A DNA stretch of 64,000 bases from Alphaproteobacteria bacterium (lineage in GTDB: Bacteria > Pseudomonadota > Alphaproteobacteria > Caulobacterales > Caulobacteraceae). The stretch is from assembly GCA_018826515.1 (NCBI GenBank), contig JAHKAM010000029.1, positions 50,814 to 114,813 on the forward strand, given 5' to 3'. Positions within the stretch are counted from its first letter, which is position 1. Each line of letters opens with the position of its first letter. The position numbers and the translations under genes were made by a program. This document shows positions 12,561-21,189 of this stretch, in pieces. The notes below the pieces were generated by a model. That model made no database searches. It was not told the DNA's origin and saw nothing but the letters and a program-made list of their open reading frames with translations.

Positions 12561-14084
12561 TCAGTCGACCCAGTCCTTCTTCAGCGTCCGCGAAGCCCCG
12601 ATCAACAGCACCGCCGCCAGCAGATAGAAGCCCATGCCGGTGTAGATCGCCCAGCGCAGACTCTCCTCGCCGAAGCGCGGCGCCAGCAGGTCGCTCATCC
12701 AGCCGAAATAGTAGAAGCCGACGGCGATGCCGAGCAGGTTGTTGATCAGCAGGAACAGGGCCGAGGCGGTCGAACGCATCGGCGCCGGCACCAGATGCTG
12801 GATCGAGGCGGTGATCGGACCCAGCCAGGCCAGGTTCAGCCCCGTGGGGATCAGGAAGATCAGGAAGGCCAGGATCAGCTGCTGGGCGTTGGTGCCGCCC
12901 CCGGGAATGACCAGACCGATCAGCCAAGGAGAATTCATGGCCAGAATGAACATCGGCGCCGAGATCAGGAAGGCGATGGCCGGGGTCAGGGGATAGGCCC
13001 CCTTGCCGCGCTTCGACAGCTTGTCGGCGATGGCCCCGCCGCCCCAGATGCCCAGCACCCCGCCGATGAGGGCGATGCCGGCATAGTACCAGCTGGTCTG
13101 CGACAGGGTCAGGCCGAAGCTGCGCATGAAGAACAGCGGCAGCCAGCCGGCCACGCCATAGCCGCACACCGAGGACGAGGCCGCGCCCAGCGCCAGCAGC
13201 CAGAAGCTGCGCTTGGGAATGACCGCCGAGGCGGTGCGGCGCGCGATCGTCAGCGAAATACCGATGACCATGGCCAGCAGGCCGCCGAAGGCCAGCACCA
13301 GCGCATTGCCGAGCGCCAGACCGGCGAAATGGTTGAGGGCGGCGAGGGCAAGACAGCCCGCGCCGATTCCCAGCATGATCAGGGCGGCGATGCCGCCGGA
13401 CCTGCCGGAGCCGACCACCGGCGCGGCCGCGATCACCGCCAGCTCGGCTTCGGTCTTGATCGTGTCGGTCCCGCCCCGTTTGGGATTGCGCACCGTGAAC
13501 AGAAGGATCGGCGCCAGCAGAACACCGGCGAGGCCGACGACGATGAAGGCCGTGCGCCAGCCATAGGTCGCGGCCAGCAGGCCGCCGACCAGCGTGCCCG
13601 CGGCCGTGCCCAGCGGGATGCCGAAGGCGAAGGCGGCCAGCGCCCGCGCCCGCTGATGCGGCGGGAAATAGTCGGCGACGAGGGAATAGGCCGGGGCCAC
13701 GCCGCCCGCCTCGCCCACGCCGACGCCCATGCGGAACAGGAACAGCTGGGTGAAGGAGGTCGCCATGCCGCACAGGGCGGTGAAGCCGCTCCACACCGCC
13801 AGGGCGCCGGTCATGATCCAGACCCGGCTGTAACGGTCCGCCAGCCAGGCCAGCGGGATGGCGAGGGTCGAATAGACCGAGGCGAAGGCGATGCCGCCCA
13901 GCAGGCCGAACTGGCTGTCGGACAGGCCGAACTCCGCCTTCAGCGGGGCCGCCAGGATGCCGATGATCTGGCGATCCAGGAAGTTCAGCATATAGACCAG
14001 GATCAGGATCGTCAGGACGTAGAAGCGATATCCGGGCCGTTCGGCCGGCGCTGGGCCCGCGGGTGGGGCGTCCGTGGCGGTCAT
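12561..14084 (-). CDS. MFS transporter (spinster-like)
   Basis: About 12 TM segments, LNFLDRQIIGILAAPLKAEFGLSDSQFGLL, VGEAGGVAPAYSLVADYFP. Confidence 0.88.
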   Translation of the reverse strand: MTATDAPPAGPAPAERPGYRFYVLTILILVYMLNFLDRQIIGILAAPLKAEFGLSDSQFGLLGGIAFASVYSTLAIPLAWLADRYSRVWIMTGALAVWSGFTALCGMATSFTQLFLFRMGVGVGEAGGVAPAYSLVADYFPPHQRARALAAFAFGIPLGTAAGTLVGGLLAATYGWRTAFIVVGLAGVLLAPILLFTVRNPKRGGTDTIKTEAELAVIAAAPVVGSGRSGGIAALIMLGIGAGCLALAALNHFAGLALGNALVLAFGGLLAMVIGISLTIARRTASAVIPKRSFWLLALGAASSSVCGYGVAGWLPLFFMRSFGLTLSQTSWYYAGIALIGGVLGIWGGGAIADKLSKRGKGAYPLTPAIAFLISAPMFILAMNSPWLIGLVIPGGGTNAQQLILAFLIFLIPTGLNLAWLGPITASIQHLVPAPMRSTASALFLLINNLLGIAVGFYYFGWMSDLLAPRFGEESLRWAIYTGMGFYLLAAVLLIGASRTLKKDWVD

Positions 14085-14125
14085 GGCGTTTCCCTCGACT
14101 GGTCTTCTTGTTGGACGGAACGGTA

Positions 14126-14145
14126 GCGTTGCTTTGAAGCAGCGC
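14126..14145. promoter_or_regulatory. Imperfect palindrome (GCGTTGCTT-TG-AAGCAGCGC) upstream of the MFS gene
   Basis: 9+2+9 bp inverted repeat with one mismatch, about 42 bp upstream of the MFS ATG. Confidence 0.35.
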
Positions 14146-14146
14146 C

Positions 14147-14183
14147 AAAGAAAAAGGGCGACGGCTCAGGTGAACCGCCGCCC
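14147..14183 (-). terminator. Intrinsic terminator downstream of TonB-dependent receptor
   Basis: On the minus strand: GGGCGGCGGTTC-ACCT-GAGCCGTCGCCC stem (two G-U wobbles) followed by TTTTTCTTT. Confidence 0.75.
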
Positions 14184-14224
14184 TGGATCAGAAGCGATCA
14201 GGCTTCAGGAGTCTCTCGGACCGA

Positions 14225-16423
14225 TCAGAACCGGACCTGCAGCGAGGCTGTGACCGTCTGCGGCGGGCCGTAGTAGCCGATGATCGAGTTGTCGAAGAGC
14301 GCGCCCGGGAAGTTGTAGCCGCCGACGCGGTACTCCTCGTCCGTCAGGTTCTTGCCGTACAGGCCCAGGGTGAAGCGGTCGGTCGGGTCGGTCCAGACGA
14401 TCGACAGATCGACCAGCGAATAGGCCTCCTGGTCAAGGATCGGGTTCGGGAACTCGAACTGGCTGAAGTCGCCGCGGTAGCTGATCGACGGGGTCACCGC
14501 CAGCTCGCCGCCGCCGACGTTTCCGATCCAGGTCAGGCCGAGGTAGCCGGTCCATTCCGGGGCGTTCTGCAGCACCACCTGGTCCGAGATGTCCTCGAAC
14601 GCCATGGTCGTCAGGTTGTAGCGCAGGAACTCCTCGAAATCGGAGTTCAGATAGCCGACGGCGAAGTTGGCCGACAGGCTGTCGAGGATGCGCAGCTGGC
14701 CCTCGAACTCGAAGCCGTAGAAGGTCGAGGACCCGACGTTGTCGACGAAGCTGGCGATGCCGGCGACGGCGGGCACCTGGGTGGTGACCTGCTGGTCCTG
14801 GTATTCGTTGTGGAAGGCCGCGGCGGCGAAGGTCAGGCGATCCAGCGAGCCCTTCAGGCCGACTTCCCACGAGTCGACGGTTTCCGGATCGTAGCCGTTG
14901 ACGGTGTTGGGGGTGAAGATGGCGTCGCCGCGCATGTCGAAGCCGCCCGACTTGAAGCCTTGCGAGAAGGAGACATAGGTCGTGACGTCGTCCGTCAGGT
15001 CATACGACAGGGCGACCCGCGGCGTGAACTGGGTGAAGTCCTTGGTGTTGGTGTAGTCGGTCCGCACCAGCAGGGGGGCGCGCACCGTGCCGCCCAGCAG
15101 CGGGCTGCGGGTCGCGCCGAGGTAGTTGGCCCGGAAGACCGTCCCTTCCTTGGTGTCGAGCGTGTAGCGCATGCCGATGCCGAGGTGCAGGCGGTCGGTG
15201 ATGTCGAGGTTGATGTCGGCGAAGCCGGCCCAGCTCTCGGTGTCGACCGAGCCGCCGGTGCCGATGACGATGCCGGCGGCGCCCAGGACGGTGTCAAAGG
15301 CGCCTTCGGCATGGCCGTCCAGATAGAAGATGCCGGCCACGCCCTGGACCCGGTCGTAATCGAACAGGAACTGGAACTCCTGGGTCAGCTGGTCGTCGGC
15401 GTAATAGGCCGGGATATCCAGCGTCGGCAGGGGCGTGTTGTCGAAGTCGATGACCGTGTCGGTGTCGCCCTCGCGCCATGCGGTGATGGACTTGAAGGTC
15501 CAGTTGTCGTTCAGGTCGAGCCGGATGGTGGCCGAAGCGCCCTGGCTCATCACCGAGTTGTTGTCTCCGATGCCGGCATTGGTGTCATAGACGCTGGGCA
15601 GGACCGCGCCGGCCGGGGTGGCGCCGGGGAGCTCCCGGTGGCCGTGGCGGGGGTTGGAGTCGTCCTGGACGCGATCGAAGGCGAGGCGGATCGACATGTC
15701 GTCGCGCGGCTCCCACTCGGCGCTGATGCGGCCGGCCAGGACGTCCTTGTTGTAGTGTTCGGCGCCGGTGTTGATGTTCGAGCCGTAGCCGTCGCGCTGA
15801 TAGGAGGCGACCGCGCCGCCGATGCGGAAATTGTCGGCCAGCGGGATGCTGCCCGCCGCCATCAGGTCGATCTGGTTGTAGCTGCCATAGGCGCCGCGCA
15901 GGGTCAGTTCCGGATCCTGCGACAGGCCGTTGGTGACGTATTTGACGGCGCCGCCGACCGTGTTGCGGCCGTACAACGAACCTTGCGGACCACGCAGCAC
16001 CTCGATGCGCTGGACGTCATAGATGTCGAGCACGGCGCCCTGCGGACGGGCCACATAGACGTCGTCGACATACAGACCCACGCCGGGCTCGAAGCCCCAC
16101 AGAGGATCCTGCTGGCCGACGCCGCGGATGAAGGAGATGAGGGTCGAGTTCGAACCGCGGGCGACCTGGACGGTCGCGTTCGGGGTCTGCTGCTGCAGGG
16201 CGGTGATGTCGGAAGCGCCGGTCTGCTCAAGGCGCTCCTCGCCAATGGCCGAAACCGAGATCGGCACGTCCTTCAGCAGTTCGTCGCGGCGGCGGGCGCT
16301 GACGATGACGTCGTCCAGCGAGGACGCGCCGTCCTGCGGAACGGCGTCCTGGGCGATGGCGAAGGTGGAGAGCGCGCTCCAGGCGGCCCCGGCAAGCAAG
16401 GCGGTCTTTACATAGCGGTTCAT
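14225..16423 (-). CDS. TonB-dependent receptor
   Basis: Signal peptide, plug DVIVSARRRDELLKDVPISVSAI, FIRGVGQQDP, C-terminal aromatic TASLQVRF. Confidence 0.95.
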   Translation of the reverse strand: MNRYVKTALLAGAAWSALSTFAIAQDAVPQDGASSLDDVIVSARRRDELLKDVPISVSAIGEERLEQTGASDITALQQQTPNATVQVARGSNSTLISFIRGVGQQDPLWGFEPGVGLYVDDVYVARPQGAVLDIYDVQRIEVLRGPQGSLYGRNTVGGAVKYVTNGLSQDPELTLRGAYGSYNQIDLMAAGSIPLADNFRIGGAVASYQRDGYGSNINTGAEHYNKDVLAGRISAEWEPRDDMSIRLAFDRVQDDSNPRHGHRELPGATPAGAVLPSVYDTNAGIGDNNSVMSQGASATIRLDLNDNWTFKSITAWREGDTDTVIDFDNTPLPTLDIPAYYADDQLTQEFQFLFDYDRVQGVAGIFYLDGHAEGAFDTVLGAAGIVIGTGGSVDTESWAGFADINLDITDRLHLGIGMRYTLDTKEGTVFRANYLGATRSPLLGGTVRAPLLVRTDYTNTKDFTQFTPRVALSYDLTDDVTTYVSFSQGFKSGGFDMRGDAIFTPNTVNGYDPETVDSWEVGLKGSLDRLTFAAAAFHNEYQDQQVTTQVPAVAGIASFVDNVGSSTFYGFEFEGQLRILDSLSANFAVGYLNSDFEEFLRYNLTTMAFEDISDQVVLQNAPEWTGYLGLTWIGNVGGGELAVTPSISYRGDFSQFEFPNPILDQEAYSLVDLSIVWTDPTDRFTLGLYGKNLTDEEYRVGGYNFPGALFDNSIIGYYGPPQTVTASLQVRF

Positions 16424-16470
16424 GGTATCCCCAGTCCTGTGATTTCCAGCCCGATGACGCTTTTATTCAG

Positions 16471-16492
16471 CGTTCAATGATTTTTTTGAACG
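16471..16492. promoter_or_regulatory. Candidate operator: CGTTCAA-N8-TTGAACG inverted repeat
   Basis: Perfect 7-bp arms in the divergent intergenic region between the TonB receptor and TetR genes. Confidence 0.55.
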
Positions 16493-16599
16493 TAATCGTT
16501 TTCAGCCGCCTGTCAAACGGTCCAGCTTGCGCCGGGTTACCTGCGGGCCGACCTGTGGCGCCGTTGCACAGGCAGGGCGATGCGTCCTAGCTTCACCGC

Positions 16600-17307
16600 A
16601 TGACCAAACTCGACGCCCCGACCGCCAAACGTGGCCGACCGCCCAAGGCCAAGGCCGCGGGCGCGGCCGATACACGCGACCTGATCCTGGACGCGGCCGA
16701 GGACCTGTTTTCCAAACATGGCTTCTATGGCGTCACGATTCGCGAAGTGGCGCGGGAGGCCGGCGTGGATACAGCTCTGGTCCACTATTATTTCGGAGCC
16801 AAGCGGGGCTTGTTCGACGCGGTCTTCCTGAGGCGGGCCGAGGTGTGGAACAACGAGCGGGTCGATGCGATCAACCGCTACGCGCGCGAGGTCGCCCCCG
16901 AAAAGATGACCCTGGAGGGATTGTTCGAAGCCTTCCTGCGGCCGCCGTTCCAGTGGTCGCTGAAGGGCGGGCCGGGGTGGAAACACTATTCGGCGCTGGT
17001 GGCCCAGACCAACGCCAATCCGACCTTCGGCGGCGAGACCATGGCCCGCTATTTCGACCCGGCGATCCGGCGGCTGATCGAGCTGATCAAGGTGATCCTG
17101 CCCGGGGCGGCCGAGGTGGATCTCTATTGGGCCTATCACAATCTATCGGGGGCGCTGACGTTGACCCTGGGCGAGACGGGGCGGCTGGACCGGCTGTCGG
17201 GCGGGCTGTGCCGGTCCGGGGATCTTGAGACGGCGGGGGACTATATGGTGCGGTTCGCGGCGGCCGGGTTCCGGGCGGTCTGCGGGCCGGAAGGCCGGAC
17301 CGGCTGA
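16600..17307 (+). CDS. TetR family transcriptional regulator
   Basis: HTH: LILDAAEDLFSKHGFYGVTIREVAREAGVDTALVHYYFGAKRGLFDAVF. Confidence 0.93.
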   Translation: MTKLDAPTAKRGRPPKAKAAGAADTRDLILDAAEDLFSKHGFYGVTIREVAREAGVDTALVHYYFGAKRGLFDAVFLRRAEVWNNERVDAINRYAREVAPEKMTLEGLFEAFLRPPFQWSLKGGPGWKHYSALVAQTNANPTFGGETMARYFDPAIRRLIELIKVILPGAAEVDLYWAYHNLSGALTLTLGETGRLDRLSGGLCRSGDLETAGDYMVRFAAAGFRAVCGPEGRTG

Positions 17308-18089
17308 TGGGCGCCTCGATCGAGCCCGACGGCGACGGCAGGCTGCTACGGTTCTCCATTCGCCTCGACCGGGGGATCGGCGTGGCGGTCGGCGCGGGCG
17401 TGGTTCTGGCGCTGACCGGCGCCTTCGGGACCGACATCATTCCGTTGTGGGGCCGTCTGGCCTACTGGGTCTCCCTGATCCTCGCCGGGGCGATGTGGGC
17501 CAATCTGTGCGGCCGGCTGATCGAGCGGATCATCGATCCGGACGAGCGGCCGTGGTTGACGGTGATCGCCCTGTCGGCGGCGACGGCCGCGCTGGTGGTG
17601 GTCATGGTCTGGCTGGTCACCGGCCTGGTCTTCGAGAACCGGATCTATCCCGTCCGCCGGCTCATGGATTTTGTCAGCCCGGTGCTGGTGATCACCGTCG
17701 CCATCAGCGCCATCAATGTCTTTCTCAACCGGCCGCCGCCGGTGCAGACCCATGCGGGAGCCAGCGGGACGGCTCCGGCGCGGTTTCTGGAGCGGCTGAC
17801 CCCGAAGCTGCGCGGGGCGACGCTGCGCGCCGTCCAGGCCGAGGACCACTATCTGCGTCTGCACACCGACCGGGGTTCCGACCTGATCCTGATGCGGCTG
17901 TCGGACGCCGTGGCCGAAATGGAGGGGCTGGAGGGCGCGCGGACGCACCGCAGCTGGTGGGTGGCCCGGGACGCCGTCCGCGAGGTCAAACGCGGCGACG
18001 GCCGGGCCACGCTGACGCTCGAGGGCGGGGTCGTGGCGCCGGTCAGCCGACGCTACGCCCGGGCCCTGCGCGAGGCCGGCTGGTACTAG
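17307..18089 (+). CDS. Membrane-bound LytTR DNA-binding domain regulator
   Basis: About four N-terminal TM helices followed by LytTR-type 'LRAVQAEDHYLRLHTDRGSDLILMRLSDAVAEM'; TGATG overlap with the TetR gene. Confidence 0.85.
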   Translation: MGASIEPDGDGRLLRFSIRLDRGIGVAVGAGVVLALTGAFGTDIIPLWGRLAYWVSLILAGAMWANLCGRLIERIIDPDERPWLTVIALSAATAALVVVMVWLVTGLVFENRIYPVRRLMDFVSPVLVITVAISAINVFLNRPPPVQTHAGASGTAPARFLERLTPKLRGATLRAVQAEDHYLRLHTDRGSDLILMRLSDAVAEMEGLEGARTHRSWWVARDAVREVKRGDGRATLTLEGGVVAPVSRRYARALREAGWY

Positions 18090-19549
18090 GCTCCATGCCA
18101 GATGCCGTGGAAGCTGACCGGCAGGGCCGCGTCGGCGCGCCAGGTGGCGAGCGGACCGTCCTCGATCCGGGCCGCGTCCAGCACATGCAGTTCGGTGGCG
18201 CGGGCGGCGAGATTGATCGTCGGTCCGACCAGCCAGCCGTCGTTCTCGGCCGTGCCGCCGGGGCGGGGCACGAAGACCATTTCGTCCATCACATGGTCGG
18301 CGCCGAAGTCGAAGACGCGGGTCCGGCCGGCGCTCCAGTCGGTCAGACCGATGGCGCTGGCGAACGGCCCGTCGTGCGTCTCCTGGGCCGTGTGCAGGGT
18401 GAAGCGGCGCGGCAGGCCGGCGCGGCGCGGATCGCTGCGCGGGAACTCCGCGATATGATCCGTAAGCTGGAAGTCGGTCGAGCCGTCCGCCCGGAGCTGG
18501 GCCATGGCCAGCCGGGCCGGATCGTTGTTCATCTGGACCCCGTTGAGGACCTCGGTGGCGCCGCGGGCGGCGAAGTCCATGTCGCGGTGGGCGCAGAGAT
18601 CGAAGCGGATGTCGCCGCCGTCCGACCAGGCGTCGCCGAGGTGGAAGAAGCCGAAGGCGGGCAGTTCGAACACCCGGCGCTTCGTCAGGTCGTCCTTGTC
18701 GATGACCAGGACCTGGGTCCCCTCCTCGGGCCGCCAGTCGAAGCCCTCGGCGAAGGGCAGGGTCATCCGCGCCCGCACCCACGGCTGCAGCACGATGACC
18801 AGGTGCCGGGCGGTGGCGGTGAAGTCATGGAGGTAGCTGGCGCGCGGCAGGTCGATCAGGGTCGCCGCCTCCAGGGCGCCGGTCGGGGACAGCCGCCAGA
18901 CCATCGCCTGGCCCTGGCCCACGCCGAGGTTCCAGATGCGGCCGTCCGGCTCGAGGCGCGGATGGGCGAGGAAGGGCATGCCGCGCAGGTCGGGCCGCTG
19001 GGTGACCATGCCCCGCGTCTCGAGCGTCTCGGGGTCCATGGCCACGGCCGAGCCGCCTTCCCACAGGGCCCAGAGGGCGTCGCCGGCCATCATCACCGAG
19101 GTGTTGGCGGCGTTGGCGTCATCGGGCGAGCCGATCTCGGCGCGGGGATCGCCGACGCTGCCGAAGCCGGGCATGACCATGGCGTCCAGCCGCGTCTCCT
19201 GCCGACGCTTGGGGGTGTCGACGAAGCGGGCGGCCAGCTCGGCCTTGCCGTCGCGGATGCGGAAGCGGCGAACCAGGCCGTCGCCGTCGAACCAGTGGGA
19301 GGCCGAGCGGCCCGGCCGGCAGAATTTGGCCGGCCCGTTGCGGTACAGCGCGCCCTCGAGCCCGAGCGGGGCCCGGCCGCGGATCAGGCGCATGGCGGCC
19401 GGGGCGATGTCGCCCTCGACGTCGGCGGTGGCCAGACCCCAGTCCGTGGCGGTCCGCATCGCGGTCATGGCGCGGACGGTCTCGGGGGTGATGACGGCGG
19501 CTGACAGGGCGGCGGCGCCCAGCAGGAAATTGCGGCGGGTGGCGATCAT
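18086..19549 (-). CDS. Carotenoid oxygenase family protein with Tat-like signal
   Basis: TRRNFLLGAAALSAA N-terminus; LEGALYRNGPAKF, HWFDGDGLVRRFRI, SYLHDFTATARHLVIVLQP. Confidence 0.88.
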   Translation of the reverse strand: MIATRRNFLLGAAALSAAVITPETVRAMTAMRTATDWGLATADVEGDIAPAAMRLIRGRAPLGLEGALYRNGPAKFCRPGRSASHWFDGDGLVRRFRIRDGKAELAARFVDTPKRRQETRLDAMVMPGFGSVGDPRAEIGSPDDANAANTSVMMAGDALWALWEGGSAVAMDPETLETRGMVTQRPDLRGMPFLAHPRLEPDGRIWNLGVGQGQAMVWRLSPTGALEAATLIDLPRASYLHDFTATARHLVIVLQPWVRARMTLPFAEGFDWRPEEGTQVLVIDKDDLTKRRVFELPAFGFFHLGDAWSDGGDIRFDLCAHRDMDFAARGATEVLNGVQMNNDPARLAMAQLRADGSTDFQLTDHIAEFPRSDPRRAGLPRRFTLHTAQETHDGPFASAIGLTDWSAGRTRVFDFGADHVMDEMVFVPRPGGTAENDGWLVGPTINLAARATELHVLDAARIEDGPLATWRADAALPVSFHGIWHGA

Positions 19550-19586
19550 GGCGAGGTCTCTCCTGAAGGGCGCGGCGGGCGTCGGA

Positions 19587-20009
19587 TCAGCGAAGGCTGA
19601 TGGTCTGGGCAGTCTCGCCCGAGACGGTGAAGCGGGCGCGGTCCCAGCGGGCGGGACCCATATTGCCGACGGCGTTGTTCGAGAAGGCGAATGGCTCGGT
19701 CGGCATGCCGAAGGGGTTGGTGTCCATCTCGCCGTCGCCGTCGATGTCGTGGAAGGCCTTCACGCCGTAGTCGCCGGCGGGGAGGTTCTCGAAGACGGCC
19801 TCGACGGCGCGGCCCGAAGCGCGGACGGCGGCGACGGCGGTCGGCTGGCCGGAGCCGCCGTCGAACGACGACGCCGAGTTGTAGAGGGCGACCATGACCA
19901 TGCCGGTGCGGGCGCCGGTCTCGAAGGTCAGGACGATCCGGCTATCGTCCTGGGCCAGGGCGGGGGCGGCGGAGAGCAGCAGGGCGGCGGCGGCGGCGAA
20001 GCGGATCAT
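19587..20009 (-). CDS. DUF2141 domain secreted protein
   Basis: Signal peptide MIRFAAAAALLLSAAPALAQ; YNSASSF...LPAGDYGVKAFHDIDGDGEMDTNPFGMPTEPFAFSNNA. Confidence 0.85.
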   Translation of the reverse strand: MIRFAAAAALLLSAAPALAQDDSRIVLTFETGARTGMVMVALYNSASSFDGGSGQPTAVAAVRASGRAVEAVFENLPAGDYGVKAFHDIDGDGEMDTNPFGMPTEPFAFSNNAVGNMGPARWDRARFTVSGETAQTISLR

Positions 20010-20118
20010 GGCGGAAGTCCCTTTGTGTGAGCAGCCCGACGACCGGGCCGTTTCGATGGACCGACCGTGCCGGGCCGCCCCGGCCGCCGCCACGCCGTTT
20101 GCGGGTTCGGGCGGCTGC

Positions 20119-20155
20119 CGTTCGCGAACGGCGGCGGGTGTTCGTTCGCGAAACG
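20119..20155. promoter_or_regulatory. Tandem CGTTCGCGAA(A)CG motifs
   Basis: Perfect 12-bp palindrome CGTTCGCGAACG at 20119-20130 and near copy CGTTCGCGAAACG at 20143-20155, upstream of the DUF2141 gene. Confidence 0.4.
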
Positions 20156-20166
20156 CGGGTGAACAG

Positions 20167-20314
20167 GTTCTCCCTCCCCTTCATGGGGAGGGACGGCGAA
20201 GCGCAGCGGAGCCCGGGTGGGGAACGCCAGTCCCGCACCGGCCGCGCCCGGCTTCGCAATTCCCCACCCGGATCGCTGCGCGATCGTCCCTCCCCACTTC
20301 GGGGGAGGGAGAAC
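20167..20314. repeat. Palindromic intergenic repeat, family B copy 1
   Basis: GTTCTCCCTCCCC ... GGGGAGGGAGAAC perfect outer arms with further imperfect inner complementarity (GGGTGGGGA/TCCCCACCC); related to 38207-38351. Confidence 0.85.
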
Positions 20315-20576
20315 CCTTCAAAAAGCGCGAAAAGCTGTCTTCTCGCCCCTCGGCCTCGGGGACTGGTGCGCCGGACCTGGGACGGTCGGGCGGGTGTGGA
20401 CCGGATTGTCAAAGACCGGGCAGACGACGGCGGGGCCTGTTCGGGCCGCGACCTGGAGAGTCTAACCGGGCGCCGGAGGGGGGATGGCAAATAAATCCCG
20501 CGCCCGCCCTGCAGGGGGCGGGAAGGCACGGTCGGGGGTTCAAGGGGGCGGGAAGATACGGGGCCGGAAGACAGCC

Positions 20577-21185
20577 TCAGCCGCGCGGCGCCGCCTCGGC
20601 CACGAGGGTCCCGGCCGGCGGCGGGGCGAGCAGCGCCCCGGCCGGACGGCGGTCGAACAGCCAGTCGGCCCAGAGGGCGGGCGGCAGGGGCAGGACGCCG
20701 CGGGTGTGATACGGCGCCACGTCGGGGCCGGGCTCGGCGGTCAGCAGGGCGAAGGCGTCGGGCTCGCCGTCGCGGCCCGCGCGCCAGACGGCGGCGAGGG
20801 CCAGAAACCCGCCGTCGGCGCCGCGCAGCCGCCAGCGGGTCTTGGGGTATTTCTCGCCGGTGAATTCATAGAAGCCCGAGGCAGGGACCAGGGCCCGGCC
20901 GGTGGTCTCGCCGTTGCCGATGGCGCGGCCCTCGGAGCGGAAATTGATCACCGGCGGTGGTTTGCCGCCGCCGGGCCGGGCGGGTCCGCGCAGGCCGAAG
21001 CGCAGGGGGACCAGTTCGGCGGCCTCTCCGCTCGCGCGGATCGCCTGGGCGATGTCGGTGGGGCGGACCTCGTCGACCGGCTCGATGTTCGGCAGGCCGC
21101 GCGGAAAGCGCAGCGGGGCGCCGTGGCGGTCGAAGGCCTCGACCAGCTGGGTGACGGAGAACCGGGCTTCATAGGAGGCGCACAT
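20577..21185 (-). CDS. SOS response-associated peptidase (SRAP / YedK family)
   Basis: N-terminal MCAS, FRSEGRAIGNGETTGRALVPASGFYEFTGEKYPKTRW, HTRGVLPLPPALWADWL; the Met-Cys start fits SRAP. Confidence 0.9.
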   Translation of the reverse strand: MCASYEARFSVTQLVEAFDRHGAPLRFPRGLPNIEPVDEVRPTDIAQAIRASGEAAELVPLRFGLRGPARPGGGKPPPVINFRSEGRAIGNGETTGRALVPASGFYEFTGEKYPKTRWRLRGADGGFLALAAVWRAGRDGEPDAFALLTAEPGPDVAPYHTRGVLPLPPALWADWLFDRRPAGALLAPPPAGTLVAEAAPRG

Positions 21186-21189
21186 GGGG

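Noticed and set aside
17225-19504. 759-aa + strand ORF spanning LytTR and the carotenoid oxygenase
   Set aside because: Overlaps two well-supported genes; composition is typical of an out-of-frame GC-rich ORF.
20514-20561. Two near-identical GGGGGCGGGAAG(G/A)(C/T)ACGG words 30 bp apart
   Set aside because: Too short and GC-biased to call a repeat family; probably a local duplication next to a CCCGCCC/GGGCGGG hairpin.
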